Shown: positions 48,094-61,487 of the stretch, one piece after another
Layout: each line of letters starts with the position of its first letter
Numbering within the stretch: the stretch's first letter is position 1
Source of the DNA: Microplitis mediator
Lineage: Eukaryota; Arthropoda; Insecta; Hymenoptera; Braconidae
Direction: 5' to 3'
Assembly: GCF_029852145.1 (NCBI RefSeq)
Contig: NC_079979.1
Span: forward strand, 3,086,501 to 3,150,500
DNA length: 64,000 nucleotides
Notes under the pieces: model-generated
The model's input: only the letters and a program-made list of their open reading frames with translations
Database searches by the model: none
Told to the model about the DNA's origin: nothing
Made by a program: the position numbers and the translations under genes

Positions 48094-49590
48094 AAACGGA
48101 TTTCTTGGCACAAGAGAAATTTTGCATTAAAAAATGAAAACACAATTATCTTAAGACTAGAAATAATTTCTTAGCGCAAGAAAATTTTTCTTCACCTTCA
48201 AAAATTATTTCTCGTCCCAAGAAAATTTCGTTTTCAATTTATGATACGAAGAATTTTTTTTGGGAAGGGAAAATTTTCTAGGAGTAAAAAATAATTTTTT
48301 GTCCCAAAAAATCCTTTTTTATCTGAGTACAAGTATCTTAAAGAATTCGAGTGGAGATATTCTAGGATACCTATAAGGATTTTATGGAATTCCTGTAAGA
48401 ATCTCATAGGATTCTGGTGGGAATCCAAAAAAATCTTGAATAAAATCCGTTCGATTTTTTTACAGGATTTCTTACTTGATTCCTGTAGGAATTTTCCTTA
48501 CAAGCATTAACTGGCGGGTAACTTCAAATATTGTTATCCAAATTAAGAGTCGACATGGTCAGCTGCAGGATACGGGGCCCCATGTTTATACGCAATAAGT
48601 CAAAAATTTACCATAATATATTTAAACACAGTATATATGCATCCTAAAAATAAATACAGTAGCCTCCGACTCCATTATCGAATCGCGTATTTGGCGTGAA
48701 ACACTCGGTCGTCTATAAATTTTTAATATAACTCAAGAATATGTATAATAAAAAATAAAAATTGTGTTTCCGACGTCAATGCATCATTCCGTCATTCACA
48801 AAAAATATAAAACGAACACCAATTACCCCTGTTGGAGTTAAATCAAATGAAATAAAATTGCACTTGCCAACATGCTATAAAACGATCAATCATTCTCATT
48901 CTCATTTTCATTTTAACGTACAACCAACGAACCCTCACTTTATCAACCCCTCTGTCAATAAAGAATAAAAGTGCGTATATATATTAAAAGAAATAAAATA
49001 TAAATAAAATAGCAATTTTATTAAGTGGGACATTTTTTATTTATTAATATTAAATTCCTAATAATTTTTTCATTAAACATTTCATTATGAATTTAGTGGT
49101 GCGCGTTAAATTATAAACGGGTAAAAAATTAAAAAATTAAATATATATTTATATAATAGACGTATAGAAGGTATAGAAGCAGTCAAGAAGGTGCTCGAAG
49201 GCATTGCTAGGTACAAGCGACTACGCATAGGGGGTATATAATTCACTAGCTCGAGCAGCTTGTCGGCATCTACAACAAGTCGTTGGTTGTTGTCAAGTTC
49301 GTTTGCGTTAATTGCAATGCTTTTTGGTCCATACACGATTACACGATTAAATAATTCCTCATTTATGAAGTTAAGTGCTGAATTAAGTTCGTGTGTTATA
49401 TTTATGCTTTAAATCGCTCGAGTCGTAACAGCCAGTAGCTCGTAGTTATTAATATCAAGCTAGAGGTTAAAGCTCAATTACTTTTTTTGTGATTCATTAT
49501 TTGTTGTTTGCTTAAATTATATTTTTTGTTACCTTAAAAAAATCAAAAACAACCGATTAGGTGATGCAAAGGTTAGATCGAAATATACAC
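48094..49590. other. No gene seen
   Basis: 48150-48500 repeats TTTCTTGGCACAAGAAAATTTT and AGGATTTTATGGAATTCCT words. A minus-strand open frame 49106-49336 (76 codons) is in slightly GC-richer DNA but shows no known motif; a second open frame 48762-48968 is likewise unrecognised. Confidence 0.4.
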
Positions 49591-50334
49591 TAATGCAAAA
49601 AATTAAAGGAGCAGAAAAATTTTATAAATTTTTTAGTGATTTTTGGAAGCCTGTAACTTGGTAAAAAATAATCGTATCGAGATTTTAAAAAAAGCATTTT
49701 ACAGCTTGAAATCTCTAGTTTTGATGCATTTTTTTCAAAATTTTTTAAAAGCTCCGGTTATTGCGCAAACATGAGAAATGCCGCGAGACAAAAAATTTCT
49801 AAATTTTTTTTTTTTTCCGAAGAGCCCACGGACCGCGAAGAAATTATTTCAACTAAACGAATGCATAGTTAGTTTAGCAAATTTATTCAGCTTCAATTTG
49901 TTTTTTTTGAAACCTCGTAGGACGATTTGTCGCCGCGATATCAGCCTTCAAACAGAAAATGATCCTTTTGGCTTTGATCATCGATATTTAAGGTACCAAT
50001 GATCGCACAGAAAGTTGAAGGGCGGCGGTGAAAACTTGAATAAATTCCCTACAAGACCCTGTCATCATTTTGTGAAAAAAAAAATTTTTTTTATTTTTAA
50101 CATCCATTAGAAGTAAGTGCAAAATAATGATTTTTTTTTGGTGTTTTAGTAAATCAACCGCTATTCTGCAAATATCGATAAAAAAAATATTGTTGCCTGG
50201 GACTTTTTTAGCTTAATGTCCCCCCAAGACCCCTGTAAATTTTCAAATTGATCTATGGAACCGTTTTTTGGGAATCATCGATCAAAGTTTAGCTAAACAA
50301 TTAAAGGGGCAAGTTTTGTTCCTTTAATTGTGTA
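49591..50334. mobile_element. Dispersed repeat with ATTAAAGGA ends
   Basis: Left end AAAAATTAAAGGAGCAGAAA is mirrored by TTTGTTCCTTTAATTGTG on the right. The interior is homologous to 12555-13150 (AGCTTGAAATCTCTAG, CATCGATAT, ATGATCGCACAG). Non-coding. Confidence 0.55.
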
Positions 50335-52294
50335 ATCATAATCAAAATGGAAAAAAATTTTTTTTTTCGACTTTTCTCAAATTTTTGCGTTGGCGACTCA
50401 ACAAATGCAAAGAAATGACAAAAAAAATGAAAAATTTCCAAAAAATGGCAAAAAAAAAATTTAGAACACAAAAAAAAAGTTTCAATTTTTCAGAATTATC
50501 AGAACAATTTAGTTAAATATAACCTGATTCAAATATTGGCAGAGTCTAACTGCATATGATTACCCGAAAAAAAACATTTTATATAATTTTATAAAATTCC
50601 ATACAGTTTAAGAAAACTGTATAAAATCCTATAATACTTTATAAAATTTTGCGACGTAAAATTGATAGAATTCTTTTAGGGACGTGCGAATAGCTTAAAC
50701 TCGCCGAATTATTCGTAAATCCTCGATTGACTTCAAAAGTTTCGAATAATTTCAACATTTTTTTTAGACAACTTAAAATTGTTTTTTTTTTTAATAATTT
50801 AAATTTTTGTCAAAAATAAATAGAGCACAGAAACGAATGTACAAAGTGAATATTTTTGCTTACTCTAAAAACTAAAGTCTGCATTCAATAAAAGTCGAAT
50901 ACTTTCAAAGCTGATCAGGATTTCCTGAATTCGAATCGAGTAATTTGAAAATTGCTGGATAACTTGAGAAGTTACGAATAATTCGAAAATTATTCAATTT
51001 TATCAAATCTTTGAAAAATTTAAATTATTCGAGTCCAATTTCGAATTGAATAGTTACACTTCATTGGAATACAATTTACACAAGAAATCGATTATTGAAA
51101 TCATGTCTCTGGATTATATCCTAGTTACTGAGAACATATAGTTCGGAAAAACGTAATATAACTAGTGTAAACATAACTAGAAAAATTGATGAAAAAGTTA
51201 TACATCGAACGCAAGAATGCTGTCTGTTACTTCACTCTCACTGTAGCCAATGACGTGAAACTACAGAGAGACCATGGCAACTACTCAACTTACTCACACA
51301 TGACCACTCATGTTTGCACAACTTTTCGTTCGTATTTTATAATTACTGTACGGATGTGCCCCACGTACGATGGGTCCCGATCTTCCCCTGTAGTTATATA
51401 TGATAATTGTTTTTCGGGAATCTTTGTCACTGTAGTCAAATTTAAAATTTTTCATTTCAAAACAGTAACTCTCAGTGAGATGGTCTATTTGCTTTGATGT
51501 ATTACTAAAACAAAAGACATTATCATCACTAATGAATACTGACATCAATGTAAAACAACAATAAATTTCTATTGAATTGTAGTGCACACATTTCGAATGC
51601 TTTTGCGAGCGAATTCTGCGCGAGACATGTTTAATTTGTTCAGAAGAGGAAAACTGCTATCAGTGACTGAAGCAGCCTCCATCCATCCATACCACAATAC
51701 TGCGATATTAATTATGTGAGATTGTGATAAGACACGGACAATGCGCCCGTATTGAATTACGAAGGAAGCATGAGTATTGAAATATATATGGATAACGTTT
51801 GCTTAAGAGTATGTTAAAGGATGTAGGATTCAAGTGGTTGGGAAATCTTAACGTCAGTTGAACAAGATTGTCTTACATCGCACTGAAATTGGCTAGGACC
51901 AGCATCCCGACAATTGATGTATAGATTCAACTAGAGATTCCAGTTCTTGAACACGTTAAACATCAAATGCAGGCATCCTACGTTTACTTATTCACAGTGA
52001 TAAGTTTCGCTGCTAACTGAAAAAACTCGGGTTTTAGCTTAATTAAAAATTTAAACCAAATTTTTAAACTTGTTTTTTTTTTATTTTTCCACTTTTGGGA
52101 GACGTGTGTAGAGAGCTAAGCTTAGACATTCGCGATTTTTATTTTTTTTCACACCAGCTAGGGAAAAAATGCACATATATTAGGTATGAGTTATGGTTTG
52201 ATATAACTTTACATAATTATATGTAACTTTATAAAGTTATATATACAATGACATTCATAAGAAAAAATTTAAGAACAAATCTCGCCGACTTTTG
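50335..52294. other. No gene seen
   Basis: AT-rich. 50575-50665 has AATTTTATAAAATTCCATA words like 45600-46690. 50690-51060 repeats TTCGAATTATTCG-type words. Overlapping open frames at 51186-51497 (+) and 51294-51587 (-) have no recognisable product. Confidence 0.4.
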
Positions 52295-52590
52295 CACGGT
52301 AAAAAATATTGTGTTATAATCAACACAATCTGGGTGTTAGAAACGGTCCACACAATATTTGTGTTATTTTTCAACACAGACTATTTTTGTTGAATTTCAA
52401 CACAAAATTCGAGTAATATGAGAAGTAACTTCAACACTTCTATAATTTTAATGGTAACACACGAAAAATGTTAACTTTTACATTTTATTTTTGTACCATG
52501 GATTATTTTTAAGTTATCAAAAGTGTCAACAATTATTATTTAACATTGAACTATTTTATGACAGTAAACATGATCTGAAATTTAGCAGAC
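52295..52590. mobile_element. CACGGTAAAAAA-led block with AACACAAT words
   Basis: Starts CACGGTAAAAAATATTGTG and continues with AACACAATATTTGTGTT, TTTCAACACA and similar words. The right end is unclear. It is linked to 45450-45563 by the CACGG-AAAAA start only. Confidence 0.45.
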
Positions 52591-52900
52591 AGTTAACGAT
52601 TTTCGAATTTTTTTTTCAACAAATTGATTAAGAAAAAAAAAAAATTAAAACATAAAAATATGCGCATGTAGGAAAATAAAAAAGCTACAGATGCAATTTT
52701 TTAAATATTTTTTTTTAAACTATGTGAATCATGAACTTTGTCATCTTTATTTTTATATGTCCGATTGAAAAGCGATAACAGCAATATTACAAAATAATAA
52801 CTAATCACCAAGCAGAACTAATGCTTAATGGCGCTTCCCACCTGAATAAAAGAAATACATTTTTTTTAACACATTTCAACTGTCGTTTCAACACTTTTTT

Positions 52901-54249
<1,349 letters not shown>

Positions 54250-54349
54250 AAGAACATTATGAGTATCTTAGATTACGACTCAATATGGAAATAGTTATTT
54301 TAACTTTGAAAGCCTCAATTTCTTCTATGTTGGACTTTACCGCCCTCAC

Positions 54350-55110
54350 ATAAAAATACTAATAAACACATTGGAAAGCACTAATGAAGAATTAATGGTC
54401 AAGTGTTTTCGCAAATTGAAGCTTTAGTGTTCTTAGTTGTTTCAGTTTGATTAGTGCGTATAATGTTCTTAGTTAGTGTTACCGGTGTTTTTAGTGTCAT
54501 AAGCGTATTGCACTTATTCTGTAATGTCGATGGTGTAACTCGATTCGAAACAATAATTGGATCCAATTGTAAATGATTATGATTACTATTAGTACGGATT
54601 AACTGATGGTTATTAAAAATTATAGCGACGATAAATTACTTGTTATTAGTAGGACCCATTTTTGGATCCTCCTGCATATCAATTGAAGCTTTGTACCACT
54701 CTACCAATACCATGGACTCTCGCTTTAGGATTATTTTGCAGGTCTACATATTTATCATAGAAATTTTAATAATCTTAACAACGTATATAATATTAACCTT
54801 TGCAATTTTTAGGTTAGCGTCTTTTTTATTCGAAACATAATCGATATTCATATCGCTTTTAAAAGTGATGAAGGCACTGATCAGACTACTTAACAACATT
54901 ATTGAAAGCGTGATCAGCACTAATCACTTTTAATAGTACTATTGACCTACAAATCAGACTGCTAATGATCACTTATGGAATGCTATTCAACATTAATCGT
55001 TTCCAAAATTGTTGTAAAATTCACTATTCAGAGAACTAATGATCACTAATGAATAATTATTAACACCAATAAATTTTCCATAGTGTTCATACCATAGTAT
55101 TCAAGGCAAC
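54350..55110. repeat. CACTAATG repeat family, paired copies
   Basis: 54350-54545 matches 40376-40530 (AAACACATTGGAAAGCACTAATG; GTTACCGGTGTTTTTAGTGT; GCGTATTGCACTTATT). 54880-55100 holds the same wording in reverse (ATCACTAATGAATAATTATT...TTTTCCATAGTGTTCAT). The pair looks like the two ends of one element; the 66-codon hydrophobic frame between them (54640-54840) is unrecognised. Confidence 0.45.
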
Positions 55111-55299
55111 CCTTGAATTTTTGAAACAGAAAATTTTCCTTATTCAAAAAATGTTTTTGAGGCATTTTGATTTTTATATATATTCAAGTTCGATATGTAA
55201 AGAATCGATACATGAAAAAGCCAGATCAATTAGTTGGCACTTAATGTTAGCCAGACTAGTGAAAAATTGTTTGTAAAACAAATTCAAAAAATTTTTGAG

Positions 55300-55540
55300 T
55301 AAATAAGTAATTATGATAATAATAATAGTAATAATATCAATAATAAAATTTAAAATAATATAATAATAATATTGATGATAAAAATGATAGTAATAATAAT
55401 AATAATAACAATAAGAAAAACAATAATGAAGTAAAATTAAATAATAATCAATTTTTAAAAAATAACAATGAAAATAATACTAGTAACAGAAATTTTAAAA
55501 AATGATAAAATAAAATAATAATAATAATAATTTATTATTT
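55300..55540. repeat. AATAATAAT low-complexity stretch
   Basis: Imperfect AAT trinucleotide repeats, about 240 bases. Confidence 0.8.
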
Positions 55541-55548
55541 TATCTTTT

Positions 55549-55711
55549 TAACTTCCCGCTAAGAAAATCGATGATTTTCAAAATTTTGGGAAGTTATTGT
55601 TTTGACCCCGATTTGCGAAAATTGAAATTTTATCAGATGTCGACGTTCTGAGGTCTTAGGAAGCTATTCTGACTATTTTTAGAATGACGTCCGAGTGTCT
55701 GTATGTATGTA

Positions 55712-55752
<41 letters not shown>

Positions 55753-56770
55753 ATGTACGTGTGTGTGTGTGTGTGTGTGAATATGGTCTATAACTTTTTA
55801 ACTAATGAACCAATTCGGATGGTTGTGACAATCGAAAGAGCTTGTTGGCCATCAACTTTTCTGAAAATTTCAAAGCATTCGGTCAAGTGGACTCGAAAAC
55901 ATTTGCGAATTACGGAGAAAAAAAATTTTTATTTTTTAGTTTTTAATTGATTTCTCAGAAACGAGTCAAACGATCGACTTCGAATATAATCAGCTTTAGA
56001 ACTTTATAAGCCACGTCGATTGCCACCTTAACCATCTCAATCGGTTCATGCGTTTGAGAGATATCGTTGGAGAAAGAAATGGTGAAAAACGGTTTTTTCC
56101 GAACATTTTTAAAACAACTGACCCGATCGATTTCAAATTTTATCAGCTCTTGAATTCAATAAAATGCGCCGATTGCCACCTCAAACGTCAATATCGGTAG
56201 AATATTTTAAAAGATATCGGCGCTGAAAAGTTAAAAAAATATTATTTTATGTTTTTTTTCCCAGATAAATCCAAATAAAATGTGTCTGAAATCATACCAA
56301 CTATTTCTCTTTATAGTCTCTTCCGATCATCCGATAATGTCATCTAACTTGTTCTTAAGGTTAATTCATATTGTCTGCAAAAAATTGAAAAAACCTAGTT
56401 TTTAATATTTTTCTCGAATATTCCATATATTATTGCTTTGACCTGAGTCAAAACTCATTCCAATTTTGAGTTTGATCACTGACATTGATTTTTGCCTGAA
56501 TACATTTATTTCAGAGAACATAATAGAGAATAAAAATTTAAAAGCCGCTTCTTCGTTAATGATTTTCGATTCTTAACCTTTCACTCTAGCATAAAACGTA
56601 ACTTGTTGAAGCTTGAAAAGCTCATAAAAAAATGATTGCCTGTTGTAGCATTTTCGAGCTTAAAGAGCTCGAATATATATTCACATTGATGTTTTCAAAC
56701 TCCTTGAGCTTGAAAATACCGGGAAGATTTGGGGCTGGCCCGCAAGGCCAAGTGACGTCCAGATTTTTTT
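55549..56770 (+). mobile_element. AACTTCCCGC repeat family, copy H (complete)
   Basis: Opens AACTTCCCGCTAAGAAAAT, has a TG microsatellite (55717-55780), the ATTTCTCAGAAACGA and CGATATC blocks, the AGCTCGAA palindromes and closes GGGGCTGGCCCGCAAGGCC near 56730, then CAGATTTTTT. Longer than copy F because of a central block shared with copy C (for example CATATATTATTGCTTTGAC). Confidence 0.7.
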
Positions 56771-57126
56771 AAAATTTATTATTATTTAATTTTATTTTAT
56801 AATTATTTTTCTTATTGTTATTATTATCATTATTACTATTATCATTATTATTCTTATTATTTTTGTTCGAAATTATTATTCTGTTTTACGAATCATTACA
56901 GTGTAAAATCATATTTTCAACCTCTTTGCAATGCAGAATTTGCTGGTTGAAATTACTTCTTCCATTATGACTTGGAGTAATTAGTGCTGTAGAATGTGAT
57001 ACTTAAGTTCAGGATTTGGAACACGAATGTTAGCTAAAAAATAAATATTTTCTGGCTTTAATTTCGTATAGGTCACTTCTTACAATTTGATTAATATTTT
57101 TTCAATCAAACTCAAGTATTATTAGT

Positions 57127-57133
57127 TATAAAA
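57127..57133 (+). promoter_or_regulatory. TATA box of the 57171 gene
   Basis: TATAAAACT starting 44 bases before the ATG, preceded by TATTAGT; equivalent boxes lie at 44395 and 62249. Confidence 0.55.
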
Positions 57134-57170
57134 CTAGGTCATCGGATTCGTTAGTTAAAACTTTCAAAAA

Positions 57171-57734
57171 ATGCCTTCTCACACGAATTTTATAGATATG
57201 ACTGTGTTTCTAGATTTCAACGGCTACGTTAATCGATTTGGAACTTTTACAATCAAAGAGTACTACATCGTAAGTTTATCATCAGATTTACGTGTTTTTC
57301 CTACTCATGAAAAACATATGGTTTATAGAGAAAAAAGAGATCATAGAAATGACGCGACCAAAGTTATAACAGCTACCAACGAGTATTATCGTATTTATGG
57401 AATTTCTTTAAGCGCAGAAAAATATGTTCAGAGTAGTCCGGAACACACGAGACAATTATTGAGGTCGAAATTGAAATCAACTAAGCTTATTCATGTAGAT
57501 TATCCAATGAAAGTAAAAATTTTGCAATCTATGGTTGGATATGACTTACGAATCCAATCTTTGTATGAATTCGGATATCGTCTCAATCGCCCTCGATACG
57601 TTTGTGGATGGCACGATAATCCCAACACAAATATCTGTGCGAAAGGTCGTGGAATCGATATGCGAGATTGGTTCATAACTCATGGATCACGCCAGAAAAA
57701 GAGCCAACAACAAACTAAAGCGCGACAATCGTAA
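57171..57734 (+). CDS. DFNG/PFKKRK-family protein, copy 2, tail lost to a stop (187 aa)
   Basis: Intronless paralogue of 44439 and 62293. It keeps DFNG (residues 15-18), IKE followed by IVSL, KHMVY, a Tyr-Tyr in place of the YH pair, LIHV, SLYEFGYR, C-x-WH, CAKGRG-D and WF. It shares more with copy 3 in the middle (ILQSM-GYDLRIQSLYE). The frame ends with TAA at 57732-57734. The codons after that stop stay open in the same frame to a TAG at 57792-57794 and encode the family tail (LTDRSYLPFKK-KHEF). So a nonsense change has removed 19 residues, including the basic tail, from an otherwise intact gene. Either a recent loss with altered localisation, or an early step to a pseudogene. Confidence 0.75.
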   Translation: MPSHTNFIDMTVFLDFNGYVNRFGTFTIKEYYIVSLSSDLRVFPTHEKHMVYREKRDHRNDATKVITATNEYYRIYGISLSAEKYVQSSPEHTRQLLRSKLKSTKLIHVDYPMKVKILQSMVGYDLRIQSLYEFGYRLNRPRYVCGWHDNPNTNICAKGRGIDMRDWFITHGSRQKKSQQQTKARQS

Positions 57735-57794
57735 AGGTTCGAACTAACTGACCGATCATACCTCCCCTTCAAGAAGGTTAAGCATGAATTTTAG
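57735..57794 (+). pseudogene. Orphaned C-terminal tail of copy 2
   Basis: In frame with the preceding gene but behind its stop. It encodes the residues corresponding to the PFKKRK tail of the paralogues, with one change (Arg to Val within the basic run), and ends with its own TAG. Confidence 0.7.
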
Positions 57795-58500
57795 AAAAGA
57801 AACCGTGTACTCATGTATGCGTATAAATAGTTATGATTCTTTTGCGCGACTAAATGAAAATTTTGTTACACATGCGAATAATTCATATATGTAGGAAAAT
57901 GATCATATTGTTTATCAAAATTATAAAGAAAGGTAAACTCCAAAAAAGTTCAAGAACTTTGTATTTTAAGTTGATGTTACTGAACCGCAACGATAATAAT
58001 TTTATAAAAAATAACAAATTTTCGAGAATTCTTGCGTTATTTCAATAATATTTAGTAACTATTTGATCTTATTATCACGCATTATAATTTTTAGTATAAT
58101 TATTTGGTCAAATAAAGATCAAAAGATCATACAAAATGAAAAAAAATTTATCATGATTTATATCCTAAAATACATGGTCAGCAATCGGATGATTTTATTT
58201 ACCTCTTTTCTTTTAAATATTTATACTGACACCGATATTACTGTATAATGTATGTTGTGATACCTGAATCGAATTGAATCATTAATGAATATTGAATACA
58301 TAATCCATGTAATAATTCAGCACCTTACATTCCAAAATACTTAATCTTTTTTGGAATTCTTTTTGAAGTTATATTTTTTTTTTTGGCGTGTCATTAAAAA
58401 TGATGACAGTAAAACTTTCCGTTTCTTGGGATTTTTTTTCCTTCTCTAACGTTAATGAACATTGATCTTATGCATAAAATTGTTTGCATAAATTAATTCA
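57795..58500. other. 3' flank of copy 2, no gene seen
   Basis: AT-rich with short open frames only (57854-58048, 58063-58248), neither recognisable. AAATAAAG at about 58110 could serve as a polyadenylation signal. Confidence 0.4.
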
Positions 58501-58503
58501 TTA

Positions 58504-58570
58504 ATGTAACGAGACTGAAGTCCACCTCCGTTTTACGACAGGCCGTTTCCGCGCCCTTTTAAGCATACAT
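58504..58570 (+). repeat. Direct repeat, left copy
   Basis: TAATGTAACGAGACTGAAGT, then TTTACGACAGGCCGTTTCCG and CGCCCTTTT; repeated at 59157-59225. Confidence 0.65.
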
Positions 58571-59156
58571 GTAATACGAAGCATCTGTACACCCACCCTT
58601 GACGACACTCCTAGTCGAAAAATATAATTGAGTGACGCCTCAGGGTGGATATTAACCGGATGTATGATTGAAAATCCTCATTGCGCGTGGCATCTAACCA
58701 CAGCCAATATGAGTGCATGCCTCTTTTAGACTAAACACTTTTGCCATCTCAGGAAATAAAGAGATTCTGTTCGAAGTAGGCTTGGAAAGGCCAACCATCG
58801 TACCATTTCCTTGGCTTTGTGATAAATGGTCAAACGCAACTTCTACTCAATACTGTAGAAAGGGTTTCCTCCATTCGTTACTATTCAGTTTCGAACAACC
58901 TATTATCCACTTGTCCAGCCCTTGATGAATTTCTACTCTCCGAGACTTTAGCTACTCTGTTTATTAAGTCCAAATTGAAGCTAAGTACAGCTCGTTGATA
59001 GGATCACAGCGGCACATTTTAGTTTTCTGCAACCTAGTTTTTAGGATGTATCGGATAGATCACCAGAAGCAAAACCGTCGGAGAGGGCGATGCTTGCTGA
59101 ACTGGATATCCAGTTTTGAGCAATTTGACCAGTTTCGCCAAACTCGATAAGAATTA

Positions 59157-59225
59157 ATTAATGTAACGAGACTGAAGTTTGCCTTCTTTTTACAGGAGAC
59201 CGTTTCCACGCCTTTTTGGCCACTC
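59157..59225 (+). repeat. Direct repeat, right copy
   Basis: TAATGTAACGAGACTGAAGT, TTTTTACAGGAGACCGTTTC, CACGCCTTTTTGGCC; partner of 58504-58570 about 655 bases upstream. The pair could be long terminal repeats' remnants or a tandem duplication. Confidence 0.6.
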
Positions 59226-60765
59226 ACGTGCTTCGTACATCCTTATCTTCTACCATAATATTAATATAGCGAAATATTGAGCAAGCTTATTATTAGCAGG
59301 ACCCAAGGATCAGATCAAAAGTCTTTTTGCGTGTGGGTGTCAAACCATCCGCCACCACGAGTCCTTTTCCATCAAATCCTAAGCATTCGGTTTCCCTCAT
59401 ATCAGCTTGAATGGGTTTGCCCATAACACCAATTTCATGTTCTGGTCGACGTACCACGATTTGATCAAGAGGGGGCGAGGTGAATCCCCTTTCTTTTTGA
59501 GAAGACACCCAGTTTTGTTTACATTTATTCATCCCTTCTACACATTCTGATACACACCTCACTTGAGACTGACATCCGAAAGTGCAGAGACTTTACAAAT
59601 CGTGAGTTCACACAGTTATGCCCAGATGCTCTGAAAACAACTGGGTGGATGCCAGTTGAACCGCGATCTGGCAGTTTTCTCCTCCTTTTTAGTGTTGGAA
59701 TTAGCTGCTTAGTTTGTGGTGCAGACAATCATTGCTGAAATTGTTAAGAACTCTAATGGAATTTAGGGATAGGGCAAAAACACGAACGATTTTTAGCAAC
59801 TCTGCGACCCAGTCCTCTGTGATCTGGAGCACCTCACGCTGAGGCTTGAACTCAGTGCATTTTAGCAGTGAGAAATGAACGGAATCTGTTCCTTTGTTGC
59901 ATTGGGGGCATTTGCGATCTTTTGCGAGTCTGTACTTGAAATCTATCTTTCAAACAGCCGTGACCTGTTTAGATTTGGGTTAGTCAGAAATTATGGCTTC
60001 GTCCTTTGTCCGATGTGGACCTCTTTTCTTGTCATCTACGAATGGTTTCTTCTCTAAGGAAGGCAAGGTCTTCTTCGTCATCTGGCTGCATGGCCACGGA
60101 GTTAAGGGTTGCCTGTTTGCCAGTGCGGAGATTGTAGCGGGTTGTAGTGGTTTTTCCAAACCACTGCACTTTCACCTCAAGGTGAGATGTTTTCTTTTTT
60201 TTTTTAGAGCGGTTGAAAATTCTTTAAAAGACTAAATAGAAATTTGAAGAGATGTGTTTGGTAGTGTACGATTTTCACCCTCTAAGAAAAATCTACCTCT
60301 ATCATACCCTCCCGGAGAAGAGCGGCCAGACTAGAAACCGCTCTCGCACTATTCCAGTCTTGCGCCTGGTGCACGCGTTTGCGCTCAGCTGTTATTAGCT
60401 CTGGAATACTCTTCGCGTTTCTTTGTCTTCATGACTGTTTCGGCTAAGACAGATATAGCACACCATGCTGTCTTGGAATCAAGGATAGATGCAACGATTG
60501 TCTCTGGTTCGATTCGAAGTGAGGTATAGAACATCCCATAAATATGCAGTACAGTAGGCACAAGTCGGGCAACAGCCGCACACGTAAAAAAGAACATGTA
60601 TTGAGACAAATCGCCTTTTTGCTTGGTGATTTTAACTAGCAGCCACCAGGATTCGCGGGTTGAACCCAGGCTTAGGCTGGCTTCTACGAAATTTTTAGTT
60701 ATAAGACAGAGCAATGGGCTTGGGTCCTTGCAAAGTAAGAACCCGCACCTGTCCAAACTCGGCAA
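59226..60765 (-). pseudogene. Non-LTR retrotransposon relics, minus strand
   Basis: A GC-richer stretch with several long but broken minus-strand frames. Frame 60765-60385 ends with RIEPETIVASILDSKTAW...VMKTKKREE, which resembles the C-terminus of R1/I-type ORF2 proteins (T-P-E-x-I-V...M...S...W...V...V-M-x-x-K). A piece near 59930-59840 reads KCPQCNKGTDSVHF then LLKC, the C-x2-C...H...C finger found near the end of such proteins. Another coherent frame lies at 60190-60050 (VKVQWFGKTTTTRYNLRTG), which I cannot place. Frames at 59728-59525 and 59562-59293 are unrecognised. The order of pieces does not match one intact element, so more than one insertion or a rearrangement is likely. Confidence 0.35.
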
Positions 60766-61487
60766 CGTAAAAAAAGCTTATCAACTTACCTCACGGCTTA
60801 TTATAAAATTATAAATTAAACTGGTCGATAGTTGAATTACTACTTGTAACTTAATTAATATTTATTTTATCAGATTATTCAATAATCTTACCAGCAAAAT
60901 GGGAAATAAATAGGATGAACAGATAATAGATACAGTGAATGGTTAACAATTGCAATGATTGTTTATTGCCAATTATAATAATGAAAATTACTTACAAGAA
61001 AATGCAAGCACTGGATGTAATGTAGACGGCACAGTATAGTTTTATATTGCGAGTACACCGCCGGTAACGTACAGTAATATTTACCTTGTTTAAACTTTAT
61101 TTGAAAGACTTATTAACTAAACAATAAAATATTACTTTGCAAATTAATTGCCAGAAATGAATATGAAGTTTACAGAATATAAAATATGTGAATATTGCAA
61201 GTACAATTGCCTCATTAATAATCGATACTAAATAACTATAATAAAGACGTCTGAACGCTAATTGATCCAGGATCGAAGTCATTGACCAATAATTTTGGGC
61301 GTAGGGCTAGCCTCGGGACCGTCCCCACTTCACCCTTACGGACATGCGTTGACGTGATAATTAGTCATGTGACCACTGCACTATGAATTGTGTAGTTTCA
61401 GACGGCAACGAGACGGGGAAAAATGGGAACCGCAAGGCTGAGGAAGAAGATGACAATTCACATTGTCTCAGTATGTCAAGCTGGGGA
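60766..61487. other. No gene seen
   Basis: AT-rich up to about 61280, then a small GC patch (61290-61345). The open frame 61383-61574 runs out of frame into the pseudogene below and is not a gene. Confidence 0.4.

Noticed and set aside
49106..49336. Minus-strand 76-codon frame with normal-looking composition
   Set aside because: No recognisable motif, no supporting neighbouring exon or splice site; left as possible only.
51186..51587. Overlapping opposite-strand frames of about 100 codons
   Set aside because: No motif or signal on either strand; the overlap suggests chance.
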